DNA of 64,000 nt from Thermococcus profundus (lineage in GTDB: Archaea; Methanobacteriota_B; Thermococci; Thermococcales; Thermococcaceae), in assembly GCF_002214585.1 (NCBI RefSeq), contig NZ_CP014862.1:1736001-1800000 (forward strand), written 5' to 3'. Below the pieces are notes generated by a model. That model did not search any database. It was not told the DNA's origin and saw only the letters and a list, made by a program, of their open reading frames with translations. Shown here piece by piece: positions 24,424 to 31,977 of the stretch. The translations under genes were made by a program, and so were the position numbers. The first letter of the stretch is position 1. Each line of letters opens with the position of its first letter.

Positions 24424-25364
24424 AGGGGACACCCCCCACAGCCGCAGGCCTTCCCCTCGGAGCCCCCCACAGTCAGCTCGATGAAGACGTCCTCGATGCT
24501 CGGCGCCTCCGTCGAAACCTTCAGGATCCTGAAGCCGAGCTGGTTTTTGAGTCTGCACAGCTCAGCCATGAAGGCATCCGCATCCTGAACTGTGAAAACC
24601 AGATCCCCCTCATCGAAAGTGGGACCATAGTTGGAGAGGGCATCTAGGAGCTTGTTGGAGAGAGGTTCTATCTGGAGCCTAACCCTCGCTCCCTTCCCTA
24701 TGAGCTTTGGAAGCTCTGTCCTATTTCCTTCGGCTATTATCCTGCCCCCCTTCATTATGGCTACCCTCTGGGGTATCGTCTCGGCCTCGACCATGTTGTG
24801 GGTGGTCAGGAAAATCGTCATGCCCCTCTTGTTCAGCTCCCTTATGAGCGCCCTCAGGGCTTTGGCCGAGTGAACATCCAGACCGTTTGTCGGCTCGTCC
24901 AGGAAGAGTACATCCGGCTCGTGAACCAGCGCTGCCGCTATCGTTACCCTTCTCTTGAAGCCCGAGCTGAGCTTTCCGAACTTCTTCTTTGCCGGGAGGT
25001 TGAACTCCTTGATCAGTTTGCTCACGTTCTCCCTCGGGGCGTCGTAGAGATCAGCCGTGAACCTCAGGTTCTCCTCAACCGTCAGCTCCTCGTAGAGGTT
25101 TGAAATGTCAGGAACGAGGCCTATCGAGCGCCTCACCATCAGGCCTTCCCTCTTCACATCGTAGCCGTTCACGTAGGCCTCTCCAGAGGTTATGCTTGTG
25201 AGTGTGGTGAGCATTCTCACTGTCGTCGTTTTTCCAGCCCCGTTTGGGCCAAGCAGTGCAAAGGCCTCTCCCCGCTTAACCTTGAAGCTTATCCCCCTCA
25301 CCGCTTCAAAGTCCCCGTACCTCTTCACGAGGTTTTTCGCCATCACCGCTTCCTCTGCGACCAT
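24420..25364 (-). CDS. ABC transporter ATP-binding protein
   Basis: The product has 314 aa. Walker A is GPNGAGKTTT, the signature is LSSGFKRRV (one residue off the classic LSGGQ), Walker B is VLFLDEPTNGLD, and the H-loop is TTHNM. The C-terminal region of about 90 residues and the ending CGCGGCPL, with four Cys, are unusual. ATG 25364 follows GGTGCTGAT; ATG 25343, overlapping the upstream stop, is an alternative. It powers the permease at 23713 and follows the propeller protein in one operon. Confidence 0.9.
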   Translation of the reverse strand: MVAEEAVMAKNLVKRYGDFEAVRGISFKVKRGEAFALLGPNGAGKTTTVRMLTTLTSITSGEAYVNGYDVKREGLMVRRSIGLVPDISNLYEELTVEENLRFTADLYDAPRENVSKLIKEFNLPAKKKFGKLSSGFKRRVTIAAALVHEPDVLFLDEPTNGLDVHSAKALRALIRELNKRGMTIFLTTHNMVEAETIPQRVAIMKGGRIIAEGNRTELPKLIGKGARVRLQIEPLSNKLLDALSNYGPTFDEGDLVFTVQDADAFMAELCRLKNQLGFRILKVSTEAPSIEDVFIELTVGGSEGKACGCGGCPL

Positions 25365-26497
25365 ATCAGCACCCCGAGAAGGGCTATCCCAAAGAGGATT
25401 CCACCGGCGACAAGAGGATTGTAGCCGGGCTCTGTTAAGCTTTCCCCCTTGGAATCCTCGACCCGACCATTGGTGGGAGCAGTTGAGTAGGCAGCTATGA
25501 CACTGTAGCAGTTGTCTATTTCGTGGGAACCGTAATCAACGACGAAGTAGCCAGTCGGGGAAAATCCGACGTGGTAAGCGGTCCCGTTGAAGCTTTCGAA
25601 CCACTCTACAGTGCCGTTTGGAGCTATAAGCTCGGCGTTCTTCCCGTAGGCAACAACAGTGTAGCCGTTAAACGTCGCAACGTCGTTGGCGTAGCTCAGG
25701 AGGGGCGTTGAGTAAACCAGCTTTCCAGCTGAGTCCAAGAGCGTGACGTTTCCAGTAGTTCCGGCGGCCGCTATGTACATTCCATCGGTAGAAATCGAGC
25801 GGATGTAACCGTTGAAGTGCCTCTTCCAGACGAGCGAACCGTTGCCGGACAGAAGAACCAGCTCGCTCCAGGACTCATCCTGCGGGACCACAAGAACTGC
25901 TATACCCTTTTTGAGGAGTGCAACCTTTCTAACGGCTCCGTCAAAGCTTTTCTTCCAAAGGAGGGTGCCGTCGAGCTTGAAGGCGTAGATACCTGTGTCG
26001 CTACCCGCGAGAACCCCCCCATCATAGAGAACGGCGCTCCAGACGTATTTGCCAATGTTCTTTTCCCACCTCAGCTCACCGTTCCGGAAGAGATAGACGT
26101 AGCCAGAGGCGTCTCCAGCCACCGCTGTACCCCCATCAGGGGAGATTGAGACGCTCACTACAGCTTCCCTGAGCTTTTTCTCCCACAGGAGTTTCTTAGG
26201 CTCGGAAAACGCCTGAACCCAGCTTCCCTCCGTGCCTATTAGAAGAACGTTGCTGTCGGAGAGGGCGGAGGAATATGCTATGCCCCTGGTGGGGGCCTTA
26301 AAAATAAGCTTCCCATCCGGGGAAAGGAGCTCGGCATCGTAGCCAAAGGCGATGCCAACGTAGCCATCCGAGTTGAAAGAAACCGAGAACGCCGCACACT
26401 GGTCGGTGTAGCTCCATATTTGAACGGGTTCGGCGAGTGCCAGCGGGAGCATGAGGGTCAGCATTAACACGAGGACTGCAGGAAACATCTTCATCAT
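25343..26497 (-). CDS. Surface beta-propeller protein with C-terminal anchor
   Basis: The product has about 384 aa: signal peptide (FPAVLVLMLTLMLPLALA), a PQQ/WD-like beta-propeller with repeats such as SVSISPDGGTAVAGDASGYV and the W-x-K-K pattern, then a C-terminal hydrophobic helix (LVAGGILFGIALLGVLIW) and SQRKR. It is therefore exposed on the outer face and anchored. The start is ATG 26497 or 26494 after GGTG. It heads the operon with the ABC-2 exporter, so it may handle the exported substrate; that is inference. Confidence 0.75.
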   Translation of the reverse strand: MMKMFPAVLVLMLTLMLPLALAEPVQIWSYTDQCAAFSVSFNSDGYVGIAFGYDAELLSPDGKLIFKAPTRGIAYSSALSDSNVLLIGTEGSWVQAFSEPKKLLWEKKLREAVVSVSISPDGGTAVAGDASGYVYLFRNGELRWEKNIGKYVWSAVLYDGGVLAGSDTGIYAFKLDGTLLWKKSFDGAVRKVALLKKGIAVLVVPQDESWSELVLLSGNGSLVWKRHFNGYIRSISTDGMYIAAAGTTGNVTLLDSAGKLVYSTPLLSYANDVATFNGYTVVAYGKNAELIAPNGTVEWFESFNGTAYHVGFSPTGYFVVDYGSHEIDNCYSVIAAYSTAPTNGRVEDSKGESLTEPGYNPLVAGGILFGIALLGVLIWSQRKR

Positions 26498-26567
26498 CCA
26501 CACCAGCTTCGGATTTCAGAACTCAGAAAATAAACCTTCCGCATGGAATCCGAACTCCGAGATGGGT

Positions 26568-27170
26568 TTAGCTTTTCCTATTCCTGGCCACTATGAGCCT
26601 GACCACACCGCCGTAGTGGCCTTCCTCTTTTTCCACCTCGAAGTACTCTCCCACAAGCCCGTGGGTTTCTCTCAGAGGATCATCGTCGAGCAGAGGCTTA
26701 AGGATGAGCTTCATGGGGAGGAGAAAGAGGTAATCCACCAGCTTACTATCGCTCTTTGTGTGCTCCAGAAAAATTGCCACTCCGCCCGGTTTTAGGAGGC
26801 GCTTTATCTCCGCCATAGCCCTTTCGGGATTGGGAACCGTGCAGAATACGAAAGACGAGACCACCGTGTCAAAGTAGTTGTCTGGAAAAGGCAAACTCTC
26901 TGCCTCCGCAACTCTGAAGTTCACATTAATTCCGAGCTCCTTCGCCCTCTTTTTTGCCATCTCAAGCATCTTTTCCGAGCCGTCAACTGCATAGAGCTCA
27001 ACGCCAGAAGGGTAGTACGGAAGGGTCTTCCCTGTTCCAACACCAATTTCGAGCGTTCTTCCCCTCGCAAAGGAAACCGCCCTCTTCCTGAGGGGGTTGA
27101 AAAACCCGTTCAAAGGCCTCTCCAGAAGATCGTAAAATCCCGCTACCCTGTCGTACTTCCAGCGGTACAT
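26568..27170 (-). CDS. Class I SAM-dependent methyltransferase
   Basis: The 200-aa product shows GRTLEIGVGTGKTLPYYP (motif I), ELYAVDGSEKMLEMA, AEAESLPFPDNYFDTVVSSF and IKRLLKPGGVAIFLEHT. It is of the UbiE/Methyltransf_11 type with unknown substrate. ATG 27170 is preferred because CCGGTG lies six bases upstream; a GTG at 27194 overlaps the sufB stop. It is the last gene of the suf transcript. Confidence 0.8.
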   Translation of the reverse strand: MYRWKYDRVAGFYDLLERPLNGFFNPLRKRAVSFARGRTLEIGVGTGKTLPYYPSGVELYAVDGSEKMLEMAKKRAKELGINVNFRVAEAESLPFPDNYFDTVVSSFVFCTVPNPERAMAEIKRLLKPGGVAIFLEHTKSDSKLVDYLFLLPMKLILKPLLDDDPLRETHGLVGEYFEVEKEEGHYGGVVRLIVARNRKS

Positions 27171-27190
27171 AAAAGACACCGGAAGGGGGC

Positions 27191-28531
27191 TCACATGCCC
27201 CCGCTTACCGCCAACTCGATTATCTTCCTTATCTCCACCAGGAATTCCATTGGGATGTCCTTGAGCATAGGCTCGAGGAAGCCCTTGACTATGAGCTGGG
27301 TCGCCTTCTCCTCGTCCAGTCCGCGGCTCATCAGGTAGAAGAGCTCCTCCTCCCTTATCTTGCCTATGGCCGCTTCGTGGCTCAGCTCTGCGTCGTCAAC
27401 CCTGCTGATAAGCCCCGGATAGGTTTCCATCACCGCCTTGTCGCTCATCAGAAGAGCGTCGCAGCTTATGTGGCCCTTCGTCTTCGGCGCCTGGGCCTCG
27501 ATTATGCCGCGCGTTATCACCCTGCTCTCGTCCATTATGACGCTCTTGCTCGCGTTGATTCCGCTGGCTCCAGGTCCCTGAAGGAACATTCTGCCGCCGA
27601 GGTCAACGTAGAAGTCCTTCTGGCCGAGGATTATGCCGTTCAGCTCAACGTGGCCGCCCTCATCAACCCAGTAGTGGGGATCGCCTATGTTGCTCTTTCC
27701 GGAGCCGAGGGTAACGGTGGTGTTGATGAAGCGGGCGTTCTTCCCTATCTTTGCCCTCGTCATTGGCCTCGTGTGGACGTACTCAGGCCAGTTCTGGAGG
27801 ACCGTGAGCTGTCCTTTGGCCCCCTCGCCGAAGTACGCCTCCGTCATGTCAAGGTGAAGGGAGTGCTTCAGGAGGACAGGTGAGGTGCAGCCCTCGATGA
27901 GGTGGAACTCGGTGTTCTTCTCGGCTATGATGATTATGTGCGGCGCCTGTGCCAGCGCGCTCTCCTGTATTAGGAAGAACAGGTGCAGCGGGAAGGGAAC
28001 TTTAAGGCCTTCCTTGACGTAGAGGAAGATTCCGCCGTTCCATATTGCCGTGTGATAAGCTGCAAGCTTACTCTCATCAGCACGGAAAAGCCTGAGGAAG
28101 TGCTGCTTCACCACATCGGGATACTTCCTAACGGCCTCCTCGGTCGGGAGGACTATGAGGCCCTTCTTCTCCCACTCCTTGAGGAACTGGTTGTAGATAA
28201 CGCCCGTGTCTGTCTGGACAGCCAGACCGGCTATGTACTTCTGCTCCACCTCGCTTATGCCCAGCCTGTCGAGGAGGGCCTTCATCTCCGGCGGAAGGTC
28301 GTCGAGGCTCTCAATCTTGTCCGGAATGCCCTCGACGTGGGGCTTGGCTATGAAGTGGAGCAGCTGCTCCTCGCTTATCACGGGGTCGTTGTGAGGGGCC
28401 CTCTCGAAGGCTTCCAAAGCCTTGTACCTTATCCTCGTCATCCACTCGGGTTCCCTGTTCCTCTTCGCAAGCTCCTCTATCTGGTTCTCAATGATGGCCT
28501 TCGCATCGGCGATTGTTATCGTTTCACTCAT
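27191..28531 (-). CDS. sufB: SufB/SufD-family Fe-S cluster scaffold protein
   Basis: The 446-aa protein has the SufB right-handed beta-helix core, with APHIIIIAEKNTEFHLIEGC, SGKSNIGDPHYWVDEGGHVE and the C-terminal region GHISCDALLMSDKAVMETYP and HEAAIGKIREEELFYLMSRG. SufB forms the SufBC2D or SufB2C2 scaffold on which Fe-S clusters are built. Only one SufB/D gene is present, so a homodimeric B2C2 complex, as proposed for archaea, is likely. Its ATG overlaps the sufC stop (ATGA). Confidence 0.92.
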   Translation of the reverse strand: MSETITIADAKAIIENQIEELAKRNREPEWMTRIRYKALEAFERAPHNDPVISEEQLLHFIAKPHVEGIPDKIESLDDLPPEMKALLDRLGISEVEQKYIAGLAVQTDTGVIYNQFLKEWEKKGLIVLPTEEAVRKYPDVVKQHFLRLFRADESKLAAYHTAIWNGGIFLYVKEGLKVPFPLHLFFLIQESALAQAPHIIIIAEKNTEFHLIEGCTSPVLLKHSLHLDMTEAYFGEGAKGQLTVLQNWPEYVHTRPMTRAKIGKNARFINTTVTLGSGKSNIGDPHYWVDEGGHVELNGIILGQKDFYVDLGGRMFLQGPGASGINASKSVIMDESRVITRGIIEAQAPKTKGHISCDALLMSDKAVMETYPGLISRVDDAELSHEAAIGKIREEELFYLMSRGLDEEKATQLIVKGFLEPMLKDIPMEFLVEIRKIIELAVSGGM

Positions 28532-29268
28532 GCTCCCACCTCCTCGAATATCCTGGTGAAACCTTCGCGGTCTATCTGATCCACCAGCTCTCCGGAGCCT
28601 GTCTTGACGATCCTGCCGTCCTTCATGACGTGCACTGTAAGCTTCTCCCTGTCGAGGTGGCCGAGGATCCTTCCGTAGTGGGTGATCAGGAGTATTGCCG
28701 TTCCGCGCTGGTGGAGCTCCTCTATCTTCCTGCTGATTATGCTCAGCGAATCAACGTCAACGCCGCTGTCCGGCTCGTCGAGGATGAGGAGCTTCGGCTC
28801 TATCAATAGCGCCTGAAGGAGCTCGAGCCTCTTTCTCTCCCCTCCCGAGAAGCCGACGTTCACGTAGCGGTGTAAGTCCTCCTCCTTGAACCAAAGTTCT
28901 TTTGCCTTCTCGACTATGAGGTCGTAAGCTTCCGCTGGATCCATTCCCTTCAGCTCCACGAGAACCTGCTGGAGGAACTCAATTATTTTGACCCCTTCGA
29001 CCTCATGGGGATGCTGAAAGGCCAGCATTATTCCCCTCTTTGCCCGCTCGTCGGGGTCAAGTCCGGTTATGTCCTCACCCTCAAAGGTTATCCTGCCGCC
29101 GGTGACCCGGTACTTGGGATGGCCCGCAATGGTCAGGGCCAGCGTCGATTTTCCGGAGCCGTTCGGACCCATGACGACGTGGAACTCGCCGGGGTTGACG
29201 GTTAGCTCGATGCCCCGGAGTATCTCCCTCCCATCGACCGAAACGTGAAGGTTATCAATTTTGAGCAT
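28528..29268 (-). CDS. sufC: SufC, Fe-S cluster assembly ATPase
   Basis: The 246-aa protein is an ABC-type ATPase of SufC length: Walker A GPNGSGKST, Q-loop LAFQHP, signature FSGGERKRLELLQA, Walker B LLILDEPDSGVD, H-loop ITHYGRIL. It drives conformational change of the SufB scaffold. ATG 29268 follows GGAGGTGGGATA; upstream in-frame ATGs are rejected because they lie before the promoter. It is transcribed with sufB and a methyltransferase, divergent from the NifX-family gene at 29393. Confidence 0.93.
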   Translation of the reverse strand: MLKIDNLHVSVDGREILRGIELTVNPGEFHVVMGPNGSGKSTLALTIAGHPKYRVTGGRITFEGEDITGLDPDERAKRGIMLAFQHPHEVEGVKIIEFLQQVLVELKGMDPAEAYDLIVEKAKELWFKEEDLHRYVNVGFSGGERKRLELLQALLIEPKLLILDEPDSGVDVDSLSIISRKIEELHQRGTAILLITHYGRILGHLDREKLTVHVMKDGRIVKTGSGELVDQIDREGFTRIFEEVGA

Positions 29269-29301
29269 TATCCCACCTCCATGGGTAGCGTTCATGGGAC
29301 G

Positions 29302-29319
29302 TTTTTTAAGCATTTTGGA
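29302..29319 (-). promoter_or_regulatory. Promoter of the suf operon
   Basis: The minus strand reads CCAAAATG (BRE-like) then CTTAAAAAAC (TATA). A start near 29280 leaves a leader of about a dozen bases with GGAGGTGG before sufC. The operator at 29334-29347 lies directly upstream. Confidence 0.6.
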
Positions 29320-29333
29320 ACAGACTTGTGTAG

Positions 29334-29372
29334 TGAGCATATGCACAACCCTTTTAACTTAGGCCGGCCTAA
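29334..29372 (+). promoter_or_regulatory. Promoter and two-part operator of the NifX-family gene, facing sufC
   Basis: Order toward the NifX-family gene: TGAGCATATGCACA (29334-29347), TATA box CTTTTAAC (29351-29358), then the perfect palindrome TTAGG-CCGG-CCTAA (29359-29372). The first element also lies about 15 bases upstream of the suf promoter BRE, so one protein could act on both transcripts. Confidence 0.65.
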
Positions 29373-29392
29373 TTCCCACGGAGGTGATTCGA

Positions 29393-29884
29393 GTGAGGGT
29401 TTTGGTTCCAACCACGAGGGGAGGACTTGACGACTTCATAGCCGGTGCCTTTGCGAGGGCCCCAACCTTCACGATAGTCGAGGTAGGACCGAGCGGGGAG
29501 ATAACCGACGTTAAGGTCGTCCAGAACGCCGCGGCCCAGGCGGCCAGGGGTGCCGGTGTTCAGGCCGTCCAGTTCATCATCGATAGTGGTGTGGACACCG
29601 TTATAGCACCCCAGTTCGGCCCCAACTCACTCGGCGGCCTTCAGGCCGCTGGAATTCGGACCTTCACAGCTCCCGGCCCGATGACCGTCAGAGAAGCCAT
29701 AAACGCCCTCCTGCGCGGTGAGCTTTCTCCTGCCACCGGAGCCGCTGGTGGTATGGGTCCGGGTATGGGCGGCGGATACGGCCGCGGCATGGGCAGAGGA
29801 ATGGGCCGTGGCAGAGGCGCCGGCGGCGGAATGGGCAGAGGACGCGGTATGGGTCGTGGAAGAGGTGGTGGATGGGGCTGGTAA
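29393..29884 (+). CDS. NifX/NafY-family protein with Gly/Arg/Met-rich tail (third)
   Basis: The product has 163 aa from GTG 29393, placed by GGAGGTGATTCGA and alignment with 22798 (MRVLVPTTRGG / MRIAVPTNGGG). The fold region matches its paralogue: FARAPTFTIVEV, IDSGVDTVIAPQFGPNSLGGL. Residues from about 110 are GMGRGMGRGRGAGGGMGRGR-type repeats. It is probably a carrier or storage protein for Fe-S or other metal clusters, divergent from sufCB, and its promoter carries the shared operator. Confidence 0.85.
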   Translation: MRVLVPTTRGGLDDFIAGAFARAPTFTIVEVGPSGEITDVKVVQNAAAQAARGAGVQAVQFIIDSGVDTVIAPQFGPNSLGGLQAAGIRTFTAPGPMTVREAINALLRGELSPATGAAGGMGPGMGGGYGRGMGRGMGRGRGAGGGMGRGRGMGRGRGGGWGW

Positions 29885-29907
29885 AGCTTTTCTATTTTCT
29901 ATCCTTG

Positions 29908-29922
29908 CCAAAACCTTAAATC
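29908..29922 (+). promoter_or_regulatory. Promoter before the metallo-beta-lactamase gene
   Basis: CCAAAA (BRE) followed by CCTTAAATC (TATA) puts transcription start near 29940. That is about 80 bases before ATG 30020, unusually far for this genome. Confidence 0.55.
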
Positions 29923-29941
29923 TCCTCGCAGATTAAACAAA

Positions 29942-30013
29942 ATGGTGGGCAATATGGAAAGGACAGTCTCTTTTCCAACCTCCGGAACGGATGGGAATAA
30001 AACTGTCTGGTGA
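29942..30013 (+). CDS. Possible 23-residue leader ORF
   Basis: An ATG lies where the promoter predicts transcription to start, opening a 23-codon frame (MVGNMERTVSFPTSG...). Its stop TGA overlaps the GGTGATC ribosome binding site of the metallo-beta-lactamase gene at 30020. It may be a leaderless upstream ORF that couples translation, or chance. Confidence 0.2.
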   Translation: MVGNMERTVSFPTSGTDGNKTVW

Positions 30014-30019
30014 TCAGCT

Positions 30020-30832
30020 ATGAAGATCACAATCCTCTTCGAAAACCACGCCGGCTGGAAGAAGGGCCTAATCGGCTACCACGGCTTCTCCGCCCTCGTT
30101 GAGCACAACGGTTACAGAGTTCTCGTGGACACCGGGACGGACGGGAAAGTTCTCATCAACAACATGAGGGAACTTGGGGTTGAACCGGACTCAATAGACG
30201 CGCTGTTTCTCACCCACGGCCACTACGACCACACCGGTGGAATGGCGGAACTCCTCAAAGTCAGGAGAGAGCCGCTCGACGTCTACGCTCACCCCGGAAT
30301 CTTCGCAAGGAGGATAGCACTAAAACCAAAGCGGATGGAGATAGGGATCCCCTTCACAAGGGAGGAGCTTGAAAGCCTCGGAGCGGTCTTCCACCTGAGC
30401 GAAAAGCCCCACGAGTTCCTCCCAGGCTTCATCTCGCCAGGGGAAATAGAGCGGAGAACCTGGGACAGAACTGTGGGATACCTCGTTGAGGACGGGAAAG
30501 AGATAAGAGACCCGATCCGGGACGACGTAGCCCTCATCATAGACCTCGGGGAGAGCATAGCCGTTATAACCGGCTGTGGACACAGCGGGATCCTAAACAT
30601 TGCCAGGTATACAATTGAAACTGCCAGAAAGCCTATAAAGACCCTCATAGGTGGCTTCCACCTGAGGGGAGCGCCGGAGCTTCTTCTGGATGAAGTCGTT
30701 AAAGGCATAAAAGAACTCGGAGTGGAAACCCTCCACGCCGGCCACTGCACTGGGATCGACGAGTACGCCTACTTGAAGGCCCACTTTGGAAGCGCCGAGC
30801 CCCTCCACGTCGGGAAGGTCATCGAGATCTGA
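30020..30832 (+). CDS. Metallo-beta-lactamase-fold hydrolase (COG1237-like), second
   Basis: The product has 270 aa: FLTHGHYDHTGG (H-x-H-x-D-H), GCGHSGILNIARY, IGGFHLRG and LHAGHCTG metal ligands in the order seen in COG1237. Relatives are annotated as dihydropterin-linked phosphate synthases, an assignment with little direct support in archaea. GGTGATC precedes the ATG. It follows the NifX-family gene, as the shorter paralogue at 20155 lies in the same neighbourhood as other NifX-family genes. Confidence 0.82.
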   Translation: MKITILFENHAGWKKGLIGYHGFSALVEHNGYRVLVDTGTDGKVLINNMRELGVEPDSIDALFLTHGHYDHTGGMAELLKVRREPLDVYAHPGIFARRIALKPKRMEIGIPFTREELESLGAVFHLSEKPHEFLPGFISPGEIERRTWDRTVGYLVEDGKEIRDPIRDDVALIIDLGESIAVITGCGHSGILNIARYTIETARKPIKTLIGGFHLRGAPELLLDEVVKGIKELGVETLHAGHCTGIDEYAYLKAHFGSAEPLHVGKVIEI

Positions 30833-30833
30833 G

Positions 30834-31115
30834 CTACAGTACACCTTTCTTTTCGAGTTCCCTGACAAGAAGTGCCACGTTGCAGATCCCCTCCAGAACG
30901 CTTCCGAAGTTAGGGCTCTCACCGAACTGAGCAAAGAGGGAGCCGAAGTCGGGATGCCAGGCATCAACCTGCTCTCTGCCCTTTGCCGTGATTATGTAGA
31001 CAACCCAGCCCTTCTCCTTGAGGATCTCTATAAGCTTCCAGGCGTTTCCCATATCCTCCGGACCCTCGATCCGGACGCCGTATTCCCGTTCAACTCTCTC
31101 GAACAGCCCCTCCAT
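30834..31115 (-). CDS. Small conserved-looking protein, unknown function
   Basis: The 93-aa protein (MEGLFERVEREYGVRIEGPE...) is soluble, mixed helix and strand, with VVYIITAKGREQVDAWHPDF and a C-terminal helix ICNVALLVRELEKKGVL. GGTGAAAA precedes ATG 31115. I do not recognise a family. It converges with the metallo-beta-lactamase gene, one base between stops. Confidence 0.6.
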   Translation of the reverse strand: MEGLFERVEREYGVRIEGPEDMGNAWKLIEILKEKGWVVYIITAKGREQVDAWHPDFGSLFAQFGESPNFGSVLEGICNVALLVRELEKKGVL

Positions 31116-31158
31116 TTTTCACCCATAGGAGATTCAGGAAGATGGTTAAAAAGCTACC

Positions 31159-31893
31159 TCAAAGGAGGAGCTTGAGGGCAACTGCGATCAGGATAACCGC
31201 AAAGCCCAGCCTTATCCTCGCCGGGTTGATTGAGTGGGCAGTCCTAGCACCAACGTGGGCTCCAGCTATGAGGCCAGGGGCAAGGAGGAGGGCGGTGCTC
31301 AGACTGACCTGGCCGAGGCGGTAGTGGCCCACAGTTCCGGCCAGGGCCGTGAAGAAGAGCGAGAGGCTGGAGGTACCCACGGAATAGCGCATGGGGAGAC
31401 CTATGTAGGTGTGGAAGAGAGGGACGTTCAGAACTCCCCCGCTTATGCCGAGCAGACCCGATGTCAGGCCCGCAAGGATACCTACGACGGGAACGCGGCG
31501 GTAGTTAACCTCAAAAGCATCCTCCCCACAGGTTCTTTTCCTCTCCATCACAAGCCGGTAAGACAGGTAGATGAGGAGAAAGGTGAAAATTGCCCTGAGG
31601 ATGTTCTCGGGTAGGAAAGATGAAATGTAGGCCCCAACGACGGCAAACGGAACCGAGAATGCCTCCTTCACGAGAACGACCTTGTAGATAACAGCACCTC
31701 GCCTTATGTGAGTGTAGGCCGAGGAGAGGGAGCTTATGGTTATACAGGCCAGGCTCGTCCCGATTGCCGTGTGAACCGGGAGACCCATCACAATGAGCGT
31801 CGGGACTATCAGGAAACCCCCACCTACCCCGAAGAGGCCCGCGAGGATTCCAATGGCGAACCCCACTGCGAAATCGACGAGGTACTGGAACAT
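31159..31893 (-). CDS. TauE/SafE-family membrane permease (first)
   Basis: The 244-aa protein has about eight hydrophobic segments and the TauE/SafE repeat signature in both halves: GILAGLFGVGGGFLIVPTLI near the N-terminus and GLTSGLLGISGGVLNVPLF in the middle. The family exports sulfite, sulfoacetate or related anions. No strong ribosome binding site precedes ATG 31893, but TTTTTTAATG near 31915 would give a leaderless mRNA. Confidence 0.88.
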   Translation of the reverse strand: MFQYLVDFAVGFAIGILAGLFGVGGGFLIVPTLIVMGLPVHTAIGTSLACITISSLSSAYTHIRRGAVIYKVVLVKEAFSVPFAVVGAYISSFLPENILRAIFTFLLIYLSYRLVMERKRTCGEDAFEVNYRRVPVVGILAGLTSGLLGISGGVLNVPLFHTYIGLPMRYSVGTSSLSLFFTALAGTVGHYRLGQVSLSTALLLAPGLIAGAHVGARTAHSINPARIRLGFAVILIAVALKLLL

Positions 31894-31977
31894 GAAAAAT
31901 CTTCTGAGGGAGGCATTAAAAAAACATGCGGTTCCGCAGGCATAGACTATGCTGGACTTCCCTAAAAAATGGGGGGA

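Noticed and set aside
23424-24558. Longer start for the ABC-2 permease
   Set aside because: The extra residues are the ATPase gene read in another frame; the TTG at 24423 overlaps the ATPase stop and has a binding site.
15903-30832. Nitrogen fixation cluster
   Set aside because: NifX-family proteins are present but no nifH, nifD, nifK, nifE or nifN is in the window.
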